5,697 nucleotides of DNA, from NCBI GenBank assembly GCA_021850745.1, contig JAJZKX010000141.1, positions 1 through 5,697 of the forward strand, given 5' to 3'. The position numbers and the translations under genes were made by a program. This DNA comes from Thermoplasmata archaeon. Lineage in GTDB: Archaea > Thermoplasmatota > Thermoplasmata > Thermoplasmatales > Thermoplasmataceae. A model generated the notes under the pieces. That model ran no database searches. It had not been told where the DNA came from and saw only the letters and a list, made by a program, of their open reading frames with translations. Positions 1 to 5,487 of the stretch are shown piece by piece (position 1 is the first letter of the stretch; every line of letters begins with the position of its first letter).

Positions 1-1071
1 GTGAGAATTGCGGCATTCTTTGAGGTGGCTTTCCTTGCAGTTCTTTCTGCCATAATTATCTTCAAGGCCCATGATAACACCCTGGCAGTGTTCAATCCAG
101 GTGCCTGGCCCTCCTATTCCGGGAATTTCTCATCGGTTGGTGGGCCTGCAGCAGGAGTGGGGCTGGGGATGATTTTCGGGTTAACAAGCTTCATAGGATA
201 CGGTGGATCGGCGCCTCTGGGCGAGGAGGTGAAGAGCAGCAGGAACATTACAAAATCACTTGTCTACGGCCTCCTGATCGTTGGAATAGTTCTCACCGAG
301 GTTGCCTACGCCATGACAGTTGGCTGGGGAGTCTCGCTCATGACATCCTTTGCAGCCAGCAACATTCCCGGGATAATCGTGGCAACCCTGTACACCGGCA
401 TAGCTGGAGGACTCATGCTGGCAATGGTGGCGTTCAACTCAGCATTTTCGGATTCGGTTGCAATGCAGTCCAATGCGGGAAGGGTATACTTTGCCATGGC
501 AAGGGATGGAATAATCCCGAAATTCTTTGCGCACATAAGCAGGCGATGGGTGACGCCAAGCAAGGCACTTGCTTTTATAGGGACATTTTCAAGCGTGGGT
601 TCCCTGGCAGCTGCTTTCCTGATTGCCTACTCAATGGGAATATCACCCATCAGGCTTATATCGGGAGCGGCAACTGGAATATATGTGACAAAAGCCCTGT
701 CAGACACGTTTGATCTGCTGACGACAATAGCACTGGTTGGGCTCATAATAACTCACATCCTGCTGAACACATCTGTAATAACACTTTTCAGGCGCCTGAA
801 GGAAGTTCACAAGAGGCGCCTTCACAAGATCATACATCCAATTGAGCATTATGTGCTGCCACTCATTGCAACAGCAATATTCATTTTCGTGCTGTACGAA
901 AGTGTGTGGCCTCCGGTCTTCCCGGTGACAGAGGCAGTAATAGTGGCAGCCGTGTATCTGGCGTTCGCAATGACATACGCAGTGCTCCTGAAGAAAAGAA
1001 GGCCTGATCTGGTCAAAAGGGCAGGAAAAACAGTGAACATAGTGGAGGAAGAGAAACTTGCAGAACAGTGA
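1..1071 (+). CDS. APC-superfamily amino acid/polyamine permease, 3' part (5' end outside window)
   Basis: Integral membrane transporter, probably for amino acids or polyamines by secondary transport; the substrate cannot be read from sequence. The reading frame is open from base 1, so the first codon (GTG) is probably internal. The 356 visible residues begin around TM5 of the usual 12-helix fold, so roughly 100-150 residues are missing. The key APC signature is at about residues 59-86: the broken-helix TM6 segment FIGYGGSAPLGEE followed by RNI and a hydrophobic helix. The typical TM8-TM9 loop follows at about 160-190 (GRVYFAMARDGIIP, then TPSKAL). Hydrophobic segments lie near residues 3-22, 47-68, 84-108, 122-146, 188-212, 238-264, 283-303 and 308-330. 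The tail is charged and cytoplasmic, ending EEEKLAEQ. It is followed closely, or overlapped, by the small PH-like gene, which suggests co-transcription. The family is secure; the substrate is unknown. Confidence 0.88.
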   Translation: MRIAAFFEVAFLAVLSAIIIFKAHDNTLAVFNPGAWPSYSGNFSSVGGPAAGVGLGMIFGLTSFIGYGGSAPLGEEVKSSRNITKSLVYGLLIVGIVLTEVAYAMTVGWGVSLMTSFAASNIPGIIVATLYTGIAGGLMLAMVAFNSAFSDSVAMQSNAGRVYFAMARDGIIPKFFAHISRRWVTPSKALAFIGTFSSVGSLAAAFLIAYSMGISPIRLISGAATGIYVTKALSDTFDLLTTIALVGLIITHILLNTSVITLFRRLKEVHKRRLHKIIHPIEHYVLPLIATAIFIFVLYESVWPPVFPVTEAVIVAAVYLAFAMTYAVLLKKRRPDLVKRAGKTVNIVEEEKLAEQ

Positions 1072-1084
1072 TGATCCTGTAATC

Positions 1085-1339
1085 ATGGATCTGGCATTCA
1101 TGAATGATATTAAGGGCCGGCTGTTTCTCTACCATGACAGGCTGGTCTTCCAGTCAAGGAAAATGGATAAGGTTTTTCCCATAGCTGGCATAAGGAAACT
1201 TGCCTACGAAAAGAAGACCTTTGTGACATCTACCCTCTTTGTTAACGATGTACCAATCACGGTGTGCAGAGCGCATATCTGGGCAGCAAGAATGGTGGAT
1301 CTGGGACTCAGGTGCAATGTGGATGGGAGGATCAGTTAA
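1085..1339 (+). CDS. Small protein with PH/GRAM-like sequence pattern, function unknown
   Basis: I do not recognise a named family. From the ATG at 1085 it is 84 residues. The pattern resembles a minimal PH or GRAM-like beta barrel: GRLFLYHDRLVFQSRK gives two strands with a turn, VFPIAGIRKLAYEK looks like the next strands, LFVNDVPITVCRA another hairpin, and HIWAARMVDLGLR a closing amphipathic helix. There is no signal peptide or membrane segment, so it is probably cytosolic or membrane-peripheral. The start is uncertain. A TTG at 1058, inside the permease gene, has GGAGG nine bases upstream (1044-1048) and would give 93 residues. The ATG at 1085 has GTGAT at 1068-1072, and the domain pattern does not need the extra nine residues. 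Overlap or a 13-base gap to the permease suggests translational coupling. The PH-like fold is inferred from pattern only. Confidence 0.6.
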   Translation: MDLAFMNDIKGRLFLYHDRLVFQSRKMDKVFPIAGIRKLAYEKKTFVTSTLFVNDVPITVCRAHIWAARMVDLGLRCNVDGRIS

Positions 1340-1341
1340 TT

Positions 1342-1347
1342 CTATAT
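1342..1347 (+). promoter_or_regulatory. Probable TATA box for the ABM-fold gene
   Basis: CTATAT, just after the preceding gene's stop codon (1337-1339), is centred about 25 bases before the ATG at 1369. That is the normal archaeal distance from TATA box to transcription start, so the message would begin at or near the start codon. The bases before the ATG (CCTTTCAAATT) hold no purine-rich ribosome binding site, which supports a leaderless mRNA. Confidence 0.5.
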
Positions 1348-1368
1348 GTCTCACTAACCTTTCAAATT

Positions 1369-1662
1369 ATGATTAATGTTGGTTTTTTCTATTCAGTCGT
1401 AAGTGGCAGGGAACAGGAGTTCGAGGAAACATTCAAAGGTGTCATAAAGTTTCTGATGGAGAACGACACAGGAATAAGGGACGCCAGGCTCTACAGGGAT
1501 GTTTCGGTTCCAGGTGAATACATGATATTCAGTGAATGGGACAGTGTTGATTCTTTCAGGAAGTTCATTGCCAGCAGGCCGTTCAAGGAAACAACGGAAC
1601 AGGGCAAGAGCATCCTCAGGGGAAAGCCCAGGCATATAATTCTCAGGGCGGAGGAACCCTGA
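1369..1662 (+). CDS. ABM-fold protein (antibiotic biosynthesis monooxygenase-like, dimeric alpha-beta barrel)
   Basis: A 97-residue soluble protein with the pattern of the ABM family, small ferredoxin-like proteins that usually form dimeric alpha-beta barrels and include quinol monooxygenases (YgiN type) and heme-degrading enzymes (IsdG type). Visible elements are the first strand INVGFFYSVVSG (2-13), a helix EQEFEETFKGVIKFL, a strand pair around ARLYRDVSVPGEYMIF, and the family hallmark EWDSVDSFRKFIASRPFKE, then a final strand near HIILR. Aligned without gaps to S. aureus IsdG as I recall it, the tryptophan of the EW motif is kept, but the heme-ligand His falls on Thr (FKETT) and the catalytic Asn on Phe6. 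Heme degradation is therefore unlikely; the substrate is open. The ATG at 1369 is preferred over upstream GTG 1264, which would add 35 non-domain residues inside the preceding gene. Its stop directly abuts the convergent cydB stop. Confidence 0.75.
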   Translation: MINVGFFYSVVSGREQEFEETFKGVIKFLMENDTGIRDARLYRDVSVPGEYMIFSEWDSVDSFRKFIASRPFKETTEQGKSILRGKPRHIILRAEEP

Positions 1663-2634
1663 TCAGTCTGCTGATTCCGGCTGTTGAACCCGGTTTCGCT
1701 CCTCCTTCCTGAAAGCAACATCGAAATACATCAGTGTCAGGAGCAGGAGTATTACGCCGCCTATGATCGTTGTGTAGAAAACCTGCGTCTGCATTGCATT
1801 GTTGTTCAGCAGGCTCAATATGTTCAGGGATTTCCCCATGAGGTCTGGATACTGCGAATAAGCCAGGAAAAATACCGAAACAGCCAGCAAACCCTGAAAA
1901 ACAATCTTGTTCTGCACAATGGCCCTGGTCTTGCCGGAGAGCCACAGCACCGGCACAAGAATGGTAAGTATTACGGGCACCGCAAGGACGTAGGGATTAT
2001 TCAGGTTTCCCAGATAAACAAAGGAGACTCCGGCAATTACCATTCCAGCCATTACAACCAAAGGGGGCAGATAACGCTTCACATCCAGTCCATAGAATAT
2101 TGAGGCGAACCCAAAAAGGAGGATTGCAGAGCCCATTATGAAACCGTCATCTGGGAGGAAAGACGCGAAGGCAGAAAGGCTGAACGTCATCCTGGAGTAA
2201 TCTATACCCCTGCCGCTGATGAATGCCGTGTAGATAACCAGTATCATTATTCCCAGGACAAATGTTATGATGGCATAGATACTGTAGAGGAATCTGCGGT
2301 TGATCTTCCGGTTTTTCCATATGTACTCAGCAGATATTATGGACGCGTTCCTCATAACATACAGAATGAGGAATAACAGGATGTAACTGATGAATGAATA
2401 CGCAATCAGCGGCAGCGCCGACGGGATAAGGGCTTCAAGATTTACCACGTAGAATACAAAGAATGTTCCTGTAACTTCCCATATTGGGACGAGGTACCTG
2501 AAAACCTTTCGCTCGCTCTCCCTGTATTTGAACAGAATTGCGGAGGCTGCCATGAGCTCCGTGGACAGGATCGCAAAGAGCATTGCAAAAATTGCCAGGT
2601 TAAGCCCTATTTCGGGATGAATGATCTGTACCAT
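1663..2634 (-). CDS. cydB: Cytochrome bd-type oxidase subunit II, divergent archaeal form
   Basis: Second membrane subunit of the terminal oxidase, partner of CydA in the cytoplasmic membrane. It has 323 residues, somewhat short of the roughly 340-380 usual for CydB, with about eight or nine hydrophobic helices (near 10-32, 45-66, 72-94, 114-137, 164-182, 187-208, 213-232, 242-259, 284-305). Identity rests on position directly after cydA and weak likeness to CydB: residues ERKVFRYLVPIWE (41-53) align with the E. coli ERRIM...PHWDGN region, keeping Trp52. The segment IPSALPLIAYSFISY and the following helix ending in VMR match the CydB helix ending in an Arg. The E. coli DGFDMG motif near the N-terminus is absent. 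The start codon overlaps the end of cydA by 28 bases. GGGGGTC precedes the ATG as a likely ribosome binding site inside the cydA coding region. The C-terminus is short, polar and cytoplasmic. Confidence 0.8.
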   Translation of the reverse strand: MVQIIHPEIGLNLAIFAMLFAILSTELMAASAILFKYRESERKVFRYLVPIWEVTGTFFVFYVVNLEALIPSALPLIAYSFISYILLFLILYVMRNASIISAEYIWKNRKINRRFLYSIYAIITFVLGIMILVIYTAFISGRGIDYSRMTFSLSAFASFLPDDGFIMGSAILLFGFASIFYGLDVKRYLPPLVVMAGMVIAGVSFVYLGNLNNPYVLAVPVILTILVPVLWLSGKTRAIVQNKIVFQGLLAVSVFFLAYSQYPDLMGKSLNILSLLNNNAMQTQVFYTTIIGGVILLLLTLMYFDVAFRKEERNRVQQPESAD

Positions 2635-3968
2635 TTTGACCCCCTGCTTTTTTCAAGTTCCTCTTCAATTCTTTCCTGCCTGAGCACCTTTGCCGCAAAA
2701 TAGAAGGTGAACGGTACAAGAGCGAGATAGAAGATTATTATGGCTATACCCAGAGGAACCACCGAAGGAGAGGTATTTGCAGCCTGAGACACAGTCATTA
2801 CCTTGTAGATGATCCATGGCTGCCTGCCAACCTCATCTGTCACCCAGCCTGAATCATAAACCACCTCTATGAGAACACCGGCAACCAGCATTCCGTAAAG
2901 TGAAAGCCTGCCTGTAAGATCTTTTCTCCGGACCAGGAGATACATGAGATAGAGGGCGAATAAACCAACAAGCGTCCCCCCGCCCACCATAACGTCAAAG
3001 GTAAGATGCACAAAGAGGGGAGGCCAGAGGCTGGACGGAAACTGGGAGAGCCCCGGAACTGCAGTTTTTGAGTTGAATGTAAGAAAGGCCAGTATGCTCT
3101 GCAGGCCGGGGATGGTGATATAGTATTCCGGATGTCCGTTGATCATTATTCCTCCAATCATTTCAGGTGCATTAACAGCCGGGTGAAGATTCAGCTCAAT
3201 TGCTGCGTATTTGAGGGGCTGGAGTGATATGAGCATTCTTGCATTGGAATCCCCGGTTATGCCTGCCAGAAGAAGGGCAATGAACCCCACAACTGAGGTG
3301 AGCATCATTGCTTTCCTGTAGAAAATTCTGGAATCCTGCGTATGGTTCTTCAGGTAGCTGAATGCCAGATAGGCAAGCAGCAGGAATGATCCTGCAGCAA
3401 GCGTTGTGGTTACAACATGGGATATCTCCACGAATCCAGAAGGTGCCATGACTGCTGCAAGCGGATTTATGTTGGTTGGCTGTCCGTTAACAAGGGTAAA
3501 GCCAGCTGGCGTATTCATGAATGCGTTGATCATTGTGATAAAAACCGCGGACATCACTGTTCCTATGGCTACGAAGAGTGAAAGTGCCCAGTGTTTGTAC
3601 CTGTTCCGGAATGCATCCCAGTAATAAACGTAGAGAACCAGGCTGATGGTCTCAAGGAAGAAGGCAAATACTTCATAATAGAATGGAAGAATGTCAACCT
3701 TGCCGATGAATACCATGAAGCTGGGCCAGAGGGAAAAAAGCTCAACAGCCAGAACAGTGCCACTGGCAGTCCCGACGGCGAAAAAAATGACCAGTGCCTT
3801 TGCCAGGCGGCGAGATAGTGATTCAAAATACACATCTTTTCTTCTCAGCCCTATGAATTCGGCGGCAGAAACTATGACAGAAAGTGAAATGCTCAGTGTC
3901 ACAATCAGTATGTGCGCCCCAAGTGTGTAGCCCATGAGGAACCGGTCGAAATTGATCACTGACACCAT
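2607..3968 (-). CDS. cydA: Cytochrome bd-type quinol oxidase subunit I
   Basis: Heme-bearing subunit of a cytochrome bd-type terminal oxidase, which passes electrons from membrane quinol to O2. With the ATG at 3968 it has 453 residues and about nine helices. Compared with E. coli CydA from memory, it keeps heme ligands His19 (b595 site), His184 (b558; EISHVVT) and Met327 (b558), the quinol-site LQPLKYAAIE (Lys253, Glu258), FFLE (Glu106) and DEVGRQPW (Glu379). The Lys253-to-Met327 interval is about 74 residues against about 141 in E. coli, so the Q-loop is the short form. Oddities: the E. coli Arg391 position is Asp325, and the Glu99 position is Tyr98 with a Glu one residue later. GTG at 3977 would add three residues. 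I prefer ATG 3968 because the TATA box is centred about 26 bases upstream, giving a leaderless message. It is co-transcribed with cydB. Heme d content cannot be told from sequence. Confidence 0.93.
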   Translation of the reverse strand: MVSVINFDRFLMGYTLGAHILIVTLSISLSVIVSAAEFIGLRRKDVYFESLSRRLAKALVIFFAVGTASGTVLAVELFSLWPSFMVFIGKVDILPFYYEVFAFFLETISLVLYVYYWDAFRNRYKHWALSLFVAIGTVMSAVFITMINAFMNTPAGFTLVNGQPTNINPLAAVMAPSGFVEISHVVTTTLAAGSFLLLAYLAFSYLKNHTQDSRIFYRKAMMLTSVVGFIALLLAGITGDSNARMLISLQPLKYAAIELNLHPAVNAPEMIGGIMINGHPEYYITIPGLQSILAFLTFNSKTAVPGLSQFPSSLWPPLFVHLTFDVMVGGGTLVGLFALYLMYLLVRRKDLTGRLSLYGMLVAGVLIEVVYDSGWVTDEVGRQPWIIYKVMTVSQAANTSPSVVPLGIAIIIFYLALVPFTFYFAAKVLRQERIEEELEKSRGSKWYRSFIPK

Positions 3969-3988
3969 GATTATCACTTAATTGAAGT

Positions 3989-3998
3989 TTATATATAA
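3989..3998 (-). promoter_or_regulatory. TATA box of the cydAB operon
   Basis: On the minus strand the box reads TTATATATAA, a perfect palindrome, with GAAATG just upstream as a possible BRE for transcription factor B. Its centre is about 26 bases from the A of the cydA ATG at 3968, so transcription is predicted to start at the start codon itself. Because the box is symmetrical it could also be read rightward, but a better placed rightward box lies at 4030-4037. Confidence 0.75.
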
Positions 3999-4029
3999 CA
4001 TTTCACGTGCAAAATTGTGCAAAAATGTT
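3997..4029. promoter_or_regulatory. Candidate operator between the divergent cydAB and RHH-gene promoters
   Basis: Two direct copies of GTGCAAAA lie at 4007-4014 and 4017-4024, exactly 10 bases (one helical turn) apart. They are enclosed by a perfect 7-base inverted repeat, AACATTT (3997-4003) and AAATGTT (4023-4029). The block fills the space between the leftward and rightward TATA boxes, so a protein bound here could affect both promoters. RHH proteins commonly bind short repeats about one turn apart, and an RHH gene starts 80 bases to the right. The binding protein is inferred, not shown, and A-rich promoter DNA gives short repeats by chance fairly easily. Confidence 0.4.
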
Positions 4030-4037
4030 CATATAAT
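4030..4037 (+). promoter_or_regulatory. Probable TATA box of the RHH gene and downstream phosphodiesterase gene
   Basis: CATATAAT with A-rich DNA just upstream (AAAAATGTT, possible BRE) predicts a start near 4060. That would give a leader of about 50 bases before the ATG at 4109, in keeping with the strong ribosome binding site there. The inverted repeat GTTCAT (4027-4032) / ATGAAC (4045-4050) overlaps this box and could be a regulatory site. Confidence 0.45.
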
Positions 4038-4097
4038 CCATGACATGAACCCACCGTTAAAAGCACATAGGGGAAGGCAATATTCCTTCATGGCACT

Positions 4098-4102
4098 GGA
4101 GG
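4098..4102 (+). promoter_or_regulatory. Ribosome binding site of the RHH gene
   Basis: GGAGG, six bases before the ATG at 4109, is a full match to the core of the archaeal 16S rRNA 3' end complement. It fixes the start codon and contrasts with the apparently leaderless cydA on the other side of the control region. Confidence 0.75.
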
Positions 4103-4108
4103 CAATCC

Positions 4109-4678
4109 ATGGGTAGAGTTAACGTAAGCCTGAAGAACGATCTCATAAGGGCCATAGAAGATTACGCCAGCAGAAACGGGAGAACAGTGAGTGCCGTTAT
4201 TGGGGAAGCAGCCAGCATATTCCTTGAATCTCAGGAATCCGGAATCAGGCCTGAGGATATAGTCAGGTCGTTCAGGGTGCTCCTGATCCTTAAGGAGATC
4301 GATTCCGTGCCGGTCCCGTCCACACTGCTTGATGCCATGATCCATTCATCCCTTGAGGCATCCGGTGATAAAATCATTGAAAAGTGGAGGGAGAAGGGGG
4401 TAATCATAGGCAACATCCTGCGGAAATACGCAAAAACGCTTCCGGATTTCGCAAGATTCATAACAGAATACAAAGATCAGATACCTGCAAACGTTTTCAG
4501 CATAGAGCTTGAGGGGGATGAAGCAACAGTGATAATTTCCGGCGCAGGATACAGCAGGGATGCTGCAAGATGCACAGCGGAAGGCCTATCCGGCTTTCTT
4601 GCATCCTACGGCTACAGAGCAGACAGCACCGAGTTTTCAGAGGGATTTGTTAAGATAGTTGCAACAAGGATTTCATAG
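4109..4678 (+). CDS. Ribbon-helix-helix DNA-binding protein with unassigned C-terminal domain, putative regulator
   Basis: 189-residue soluble protein. Residues 1-40 match the RHH (MetJ/Arc/CopG-type) DNA-binding fold: strand GRVNVSL (2-8), helix A at about 9-22, the turn NGRT (23-26), and helix B AVIGEAASIFLE (29-40). RHH dimers insert the strand pair into the major groove. Residues 45-125 are mainly helical. Residues 129-189 read as strand-strand-helix-strand-strand (FSIELEGDEATVIISG, then CTAEGLSGFLASYGY, then FVKIVAT). This could be a small-molecule or redox sensing domain; a loose likeness to the end of V4R-type domains is too weak to claim. There is one Cys (155) and one His (79), so no obvious metal cluster. 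It is divergent from cydAB and shares its control region, so regulation of the oxidase is the natural guess. The downstream phosphodiesterase starts 23 bases after its stop and is probably co-transcribed. Confidence 0.8.
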   Translation: MGRVNVSLKNDLIRAIEDYASRNGRTVSAVIGEAASIFLESQESGIRPEDIVRSFRVLLILKEIDSVPVPSTLLDAMIHSSLEASGDKIIEKWREKGVIIGNILRKYAKTLPDFARFITEYKDQIPANVFSIELEGDEATVIISGAGYSRDAARCTAEGLSGFLASYGYRADSTEFSEGFVKIVATRIS

Positions 4679-4701
4679 GGGAGTTGCATAGGTAGTCTAA
4701 A

Positions 4702-5442
4702 ATGTCTGATGGACAGAAAAAATTCCTAATCATTGGACACAGGGGGTTGCCCGGTTCTGCCCCGGAAAACACACTGAAGTCATTCAGGATGGCACTCTTA
4801 TCAGGAGCTGATGGAGTGGAACTGGATGTCCAGCTTTCAAAGGATGGCGTACCGGTGACGTTTCACGATTTCACCACAGGAAGGATGTGCGGTCAGGATA
4901 CTCCAATATCTGCTATGAACTTTGCTGAAATAAGAAACCTGAAGGTTGCAGGTTCCGAACCCATCCCAACCCTCAAGGAAGCCCTTGAATCCCTTTCCGG
5001 AAAGGCTGTTTTCGTGGAATTGAAAATCTCAGCAACAAGGGATGTTTCCTACAGGAGAAATGTGTGCGGAAGGATCAGGGAAGTCATTGAATCGTCCAGG
5101 ATGAAGGAGAATGTCATAATAACATCATTTGATCATGATGGTCTGCGCCTGTACCGTGAACTTGACAGGCGTCAGCAGATCGGGATCATTTATGACAGGG
5201 AATCAATGGCATTCTATGTTGAACGAGGAATGGATCCAGAATCAATAATAGATTCATACAGCATACTTATTCCTGATTATACATACCACGCTGCGGAGGA
5301 TATCAGACTTCTTTCCGAGCATGGTAAGAAAATCTTCCCCTGGACTGTAAACGATCCTGGAATTGCGAAGGTCATGAAGGAAGCAGGGTGTTCCGGCATC
5401 ATAACAGATTTTGCTGACAGGATGCTTCTCCTTCAGGACTAA
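4702..5442 (+). CDS. Glycerophosphodiester phosphodiesterase family protein
   Basis: Hydrolyses glycerophosphodiesters to an alcohol and glycerol phosphate; a metal-dependent TIM-barrel enzyme. At 246 residues it is complete and of usual size. The family motifs are all present: GHRG with His13 and PENT (21-24); VELDVQLSKDG with metal-binding Glu40 and Asp42; FHD with His55 as the second catalytic histidine; VELK with Glu106 and Lys108; ITSFD (140-144); FPWTVND (212-218); and a final GIITDFADR. There is no signal peptide or membrane segment, so it is cytosolic. It probably salvages head groups or breakdown products of phospholipids. In an archaeon the natural backbone is sn-glycerol 1-phosphate ether lipid, so the true stereochemistry of the substrate is open. 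It lies 23 bases after the RHH gene with a weak ribosome binding site (GGTAG, 4691-4695) and is probably in the same transcript. Confidence 0.92.
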   Translation: MSDGQKKFLIIGHRGLPGSAPENTLKSFRMALLSGADGVELDVQLSKDGVPVTFHDFTTGRMCGQDTPISAMNFAEIRNLKVAGSEPIPTLKEALESLSGKAVFVELKISATRDVSYRRNVCGRIREVIESSRMKENVIITSFDHDGLRLYRELDRRQQIGIIYDRESMAFYVERGMDPESIIDSYSILIPDYTYHAAEDIRLLSEHGKKIFPWTVNDPGIAKVMKEAGCSGIITDFADRMLLLQD

Positions 5443-5481
5443 CAGCTAAGCTGTAACCATTTTGTACTCAGTGAGGTTACA
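5442..5481 (+). promoter_or_regulatory. Two overlapping inverted repeats in the leader before the radical SAM gene
   Basis: The 45-base gap holds ACAGCT/AGCTGT (5442-5447 and 5449-5454), starting on the last base of the phosphodiesterase stop codon, and TGTAACC/GGTTACA (5452-5458 and 5475-5481, perfect 7-base stem, 16-base loop). The two share bases 5452-5454, so they would be mutually exclusive as RNA hairpins. The second covers most of the putative ribosome binding site GAGGT (5473-5477), ten bases before the ATG at 5488. This could be translational control or a protein operator. No known riboswitch class is recognised, and no poly-T terminator is seen. Confidence 0.35.
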
Positions 5482-5487
5482 TATCTT

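Noticed and set aside
1..3. GTG at base 1 as the true start of the permease
   Set aside because: The protein would lack the first four or so helices of the APC fold; the frame is simply cut by the window edge.
700..1101. Leftward open frame of 133 codons rich in Cys, His and Tyr, opposite the permease
   Set aside because: The Cys/His content follows from the antisense of hydrophobic and ACA/GCA codons; there is no regular metal-binding spacing, and the opposite strand encodes a clear APC protein.
1264..1368. GTG 1264 as start of the ABM gene
   Set aside because: The 35 extra residues overlap the preceding gene in another frame, do not look like part of the domain, and the TATA box at 1342-1347 points to ATG 1369.
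1400..1662. Heme oxygenase (IsdG/HmoB) function for the ABM protein
   Set aside because: The heme-ligand His and catalytic Asn positions are Thr and Phe in an ungapped comparison.
1684..2103. Rightward open frame of 139 codons opposite cydB
   Set aside because: Begins with TTG, is rich in Gln, Tyr and His with no domain pattern, and lies fully antisense to a well supported membrane protein.
4004..4009. CACGTG palindrome as a regulatory site
   Set aside because: A 6-base palindrome is expected by chance, and the eukaryotic E-box meaning does not apply in archaea.
4090..4116. Eight-codon leader ORF (MALEAIHG) overlapping the RHH start codon
   Set aside because: A purine-rich GGGGAAGG lies upstream, but so short a frame arises easily by chance and it contains the RHH gene's own GGAGG; not enough to call a leader peptide.
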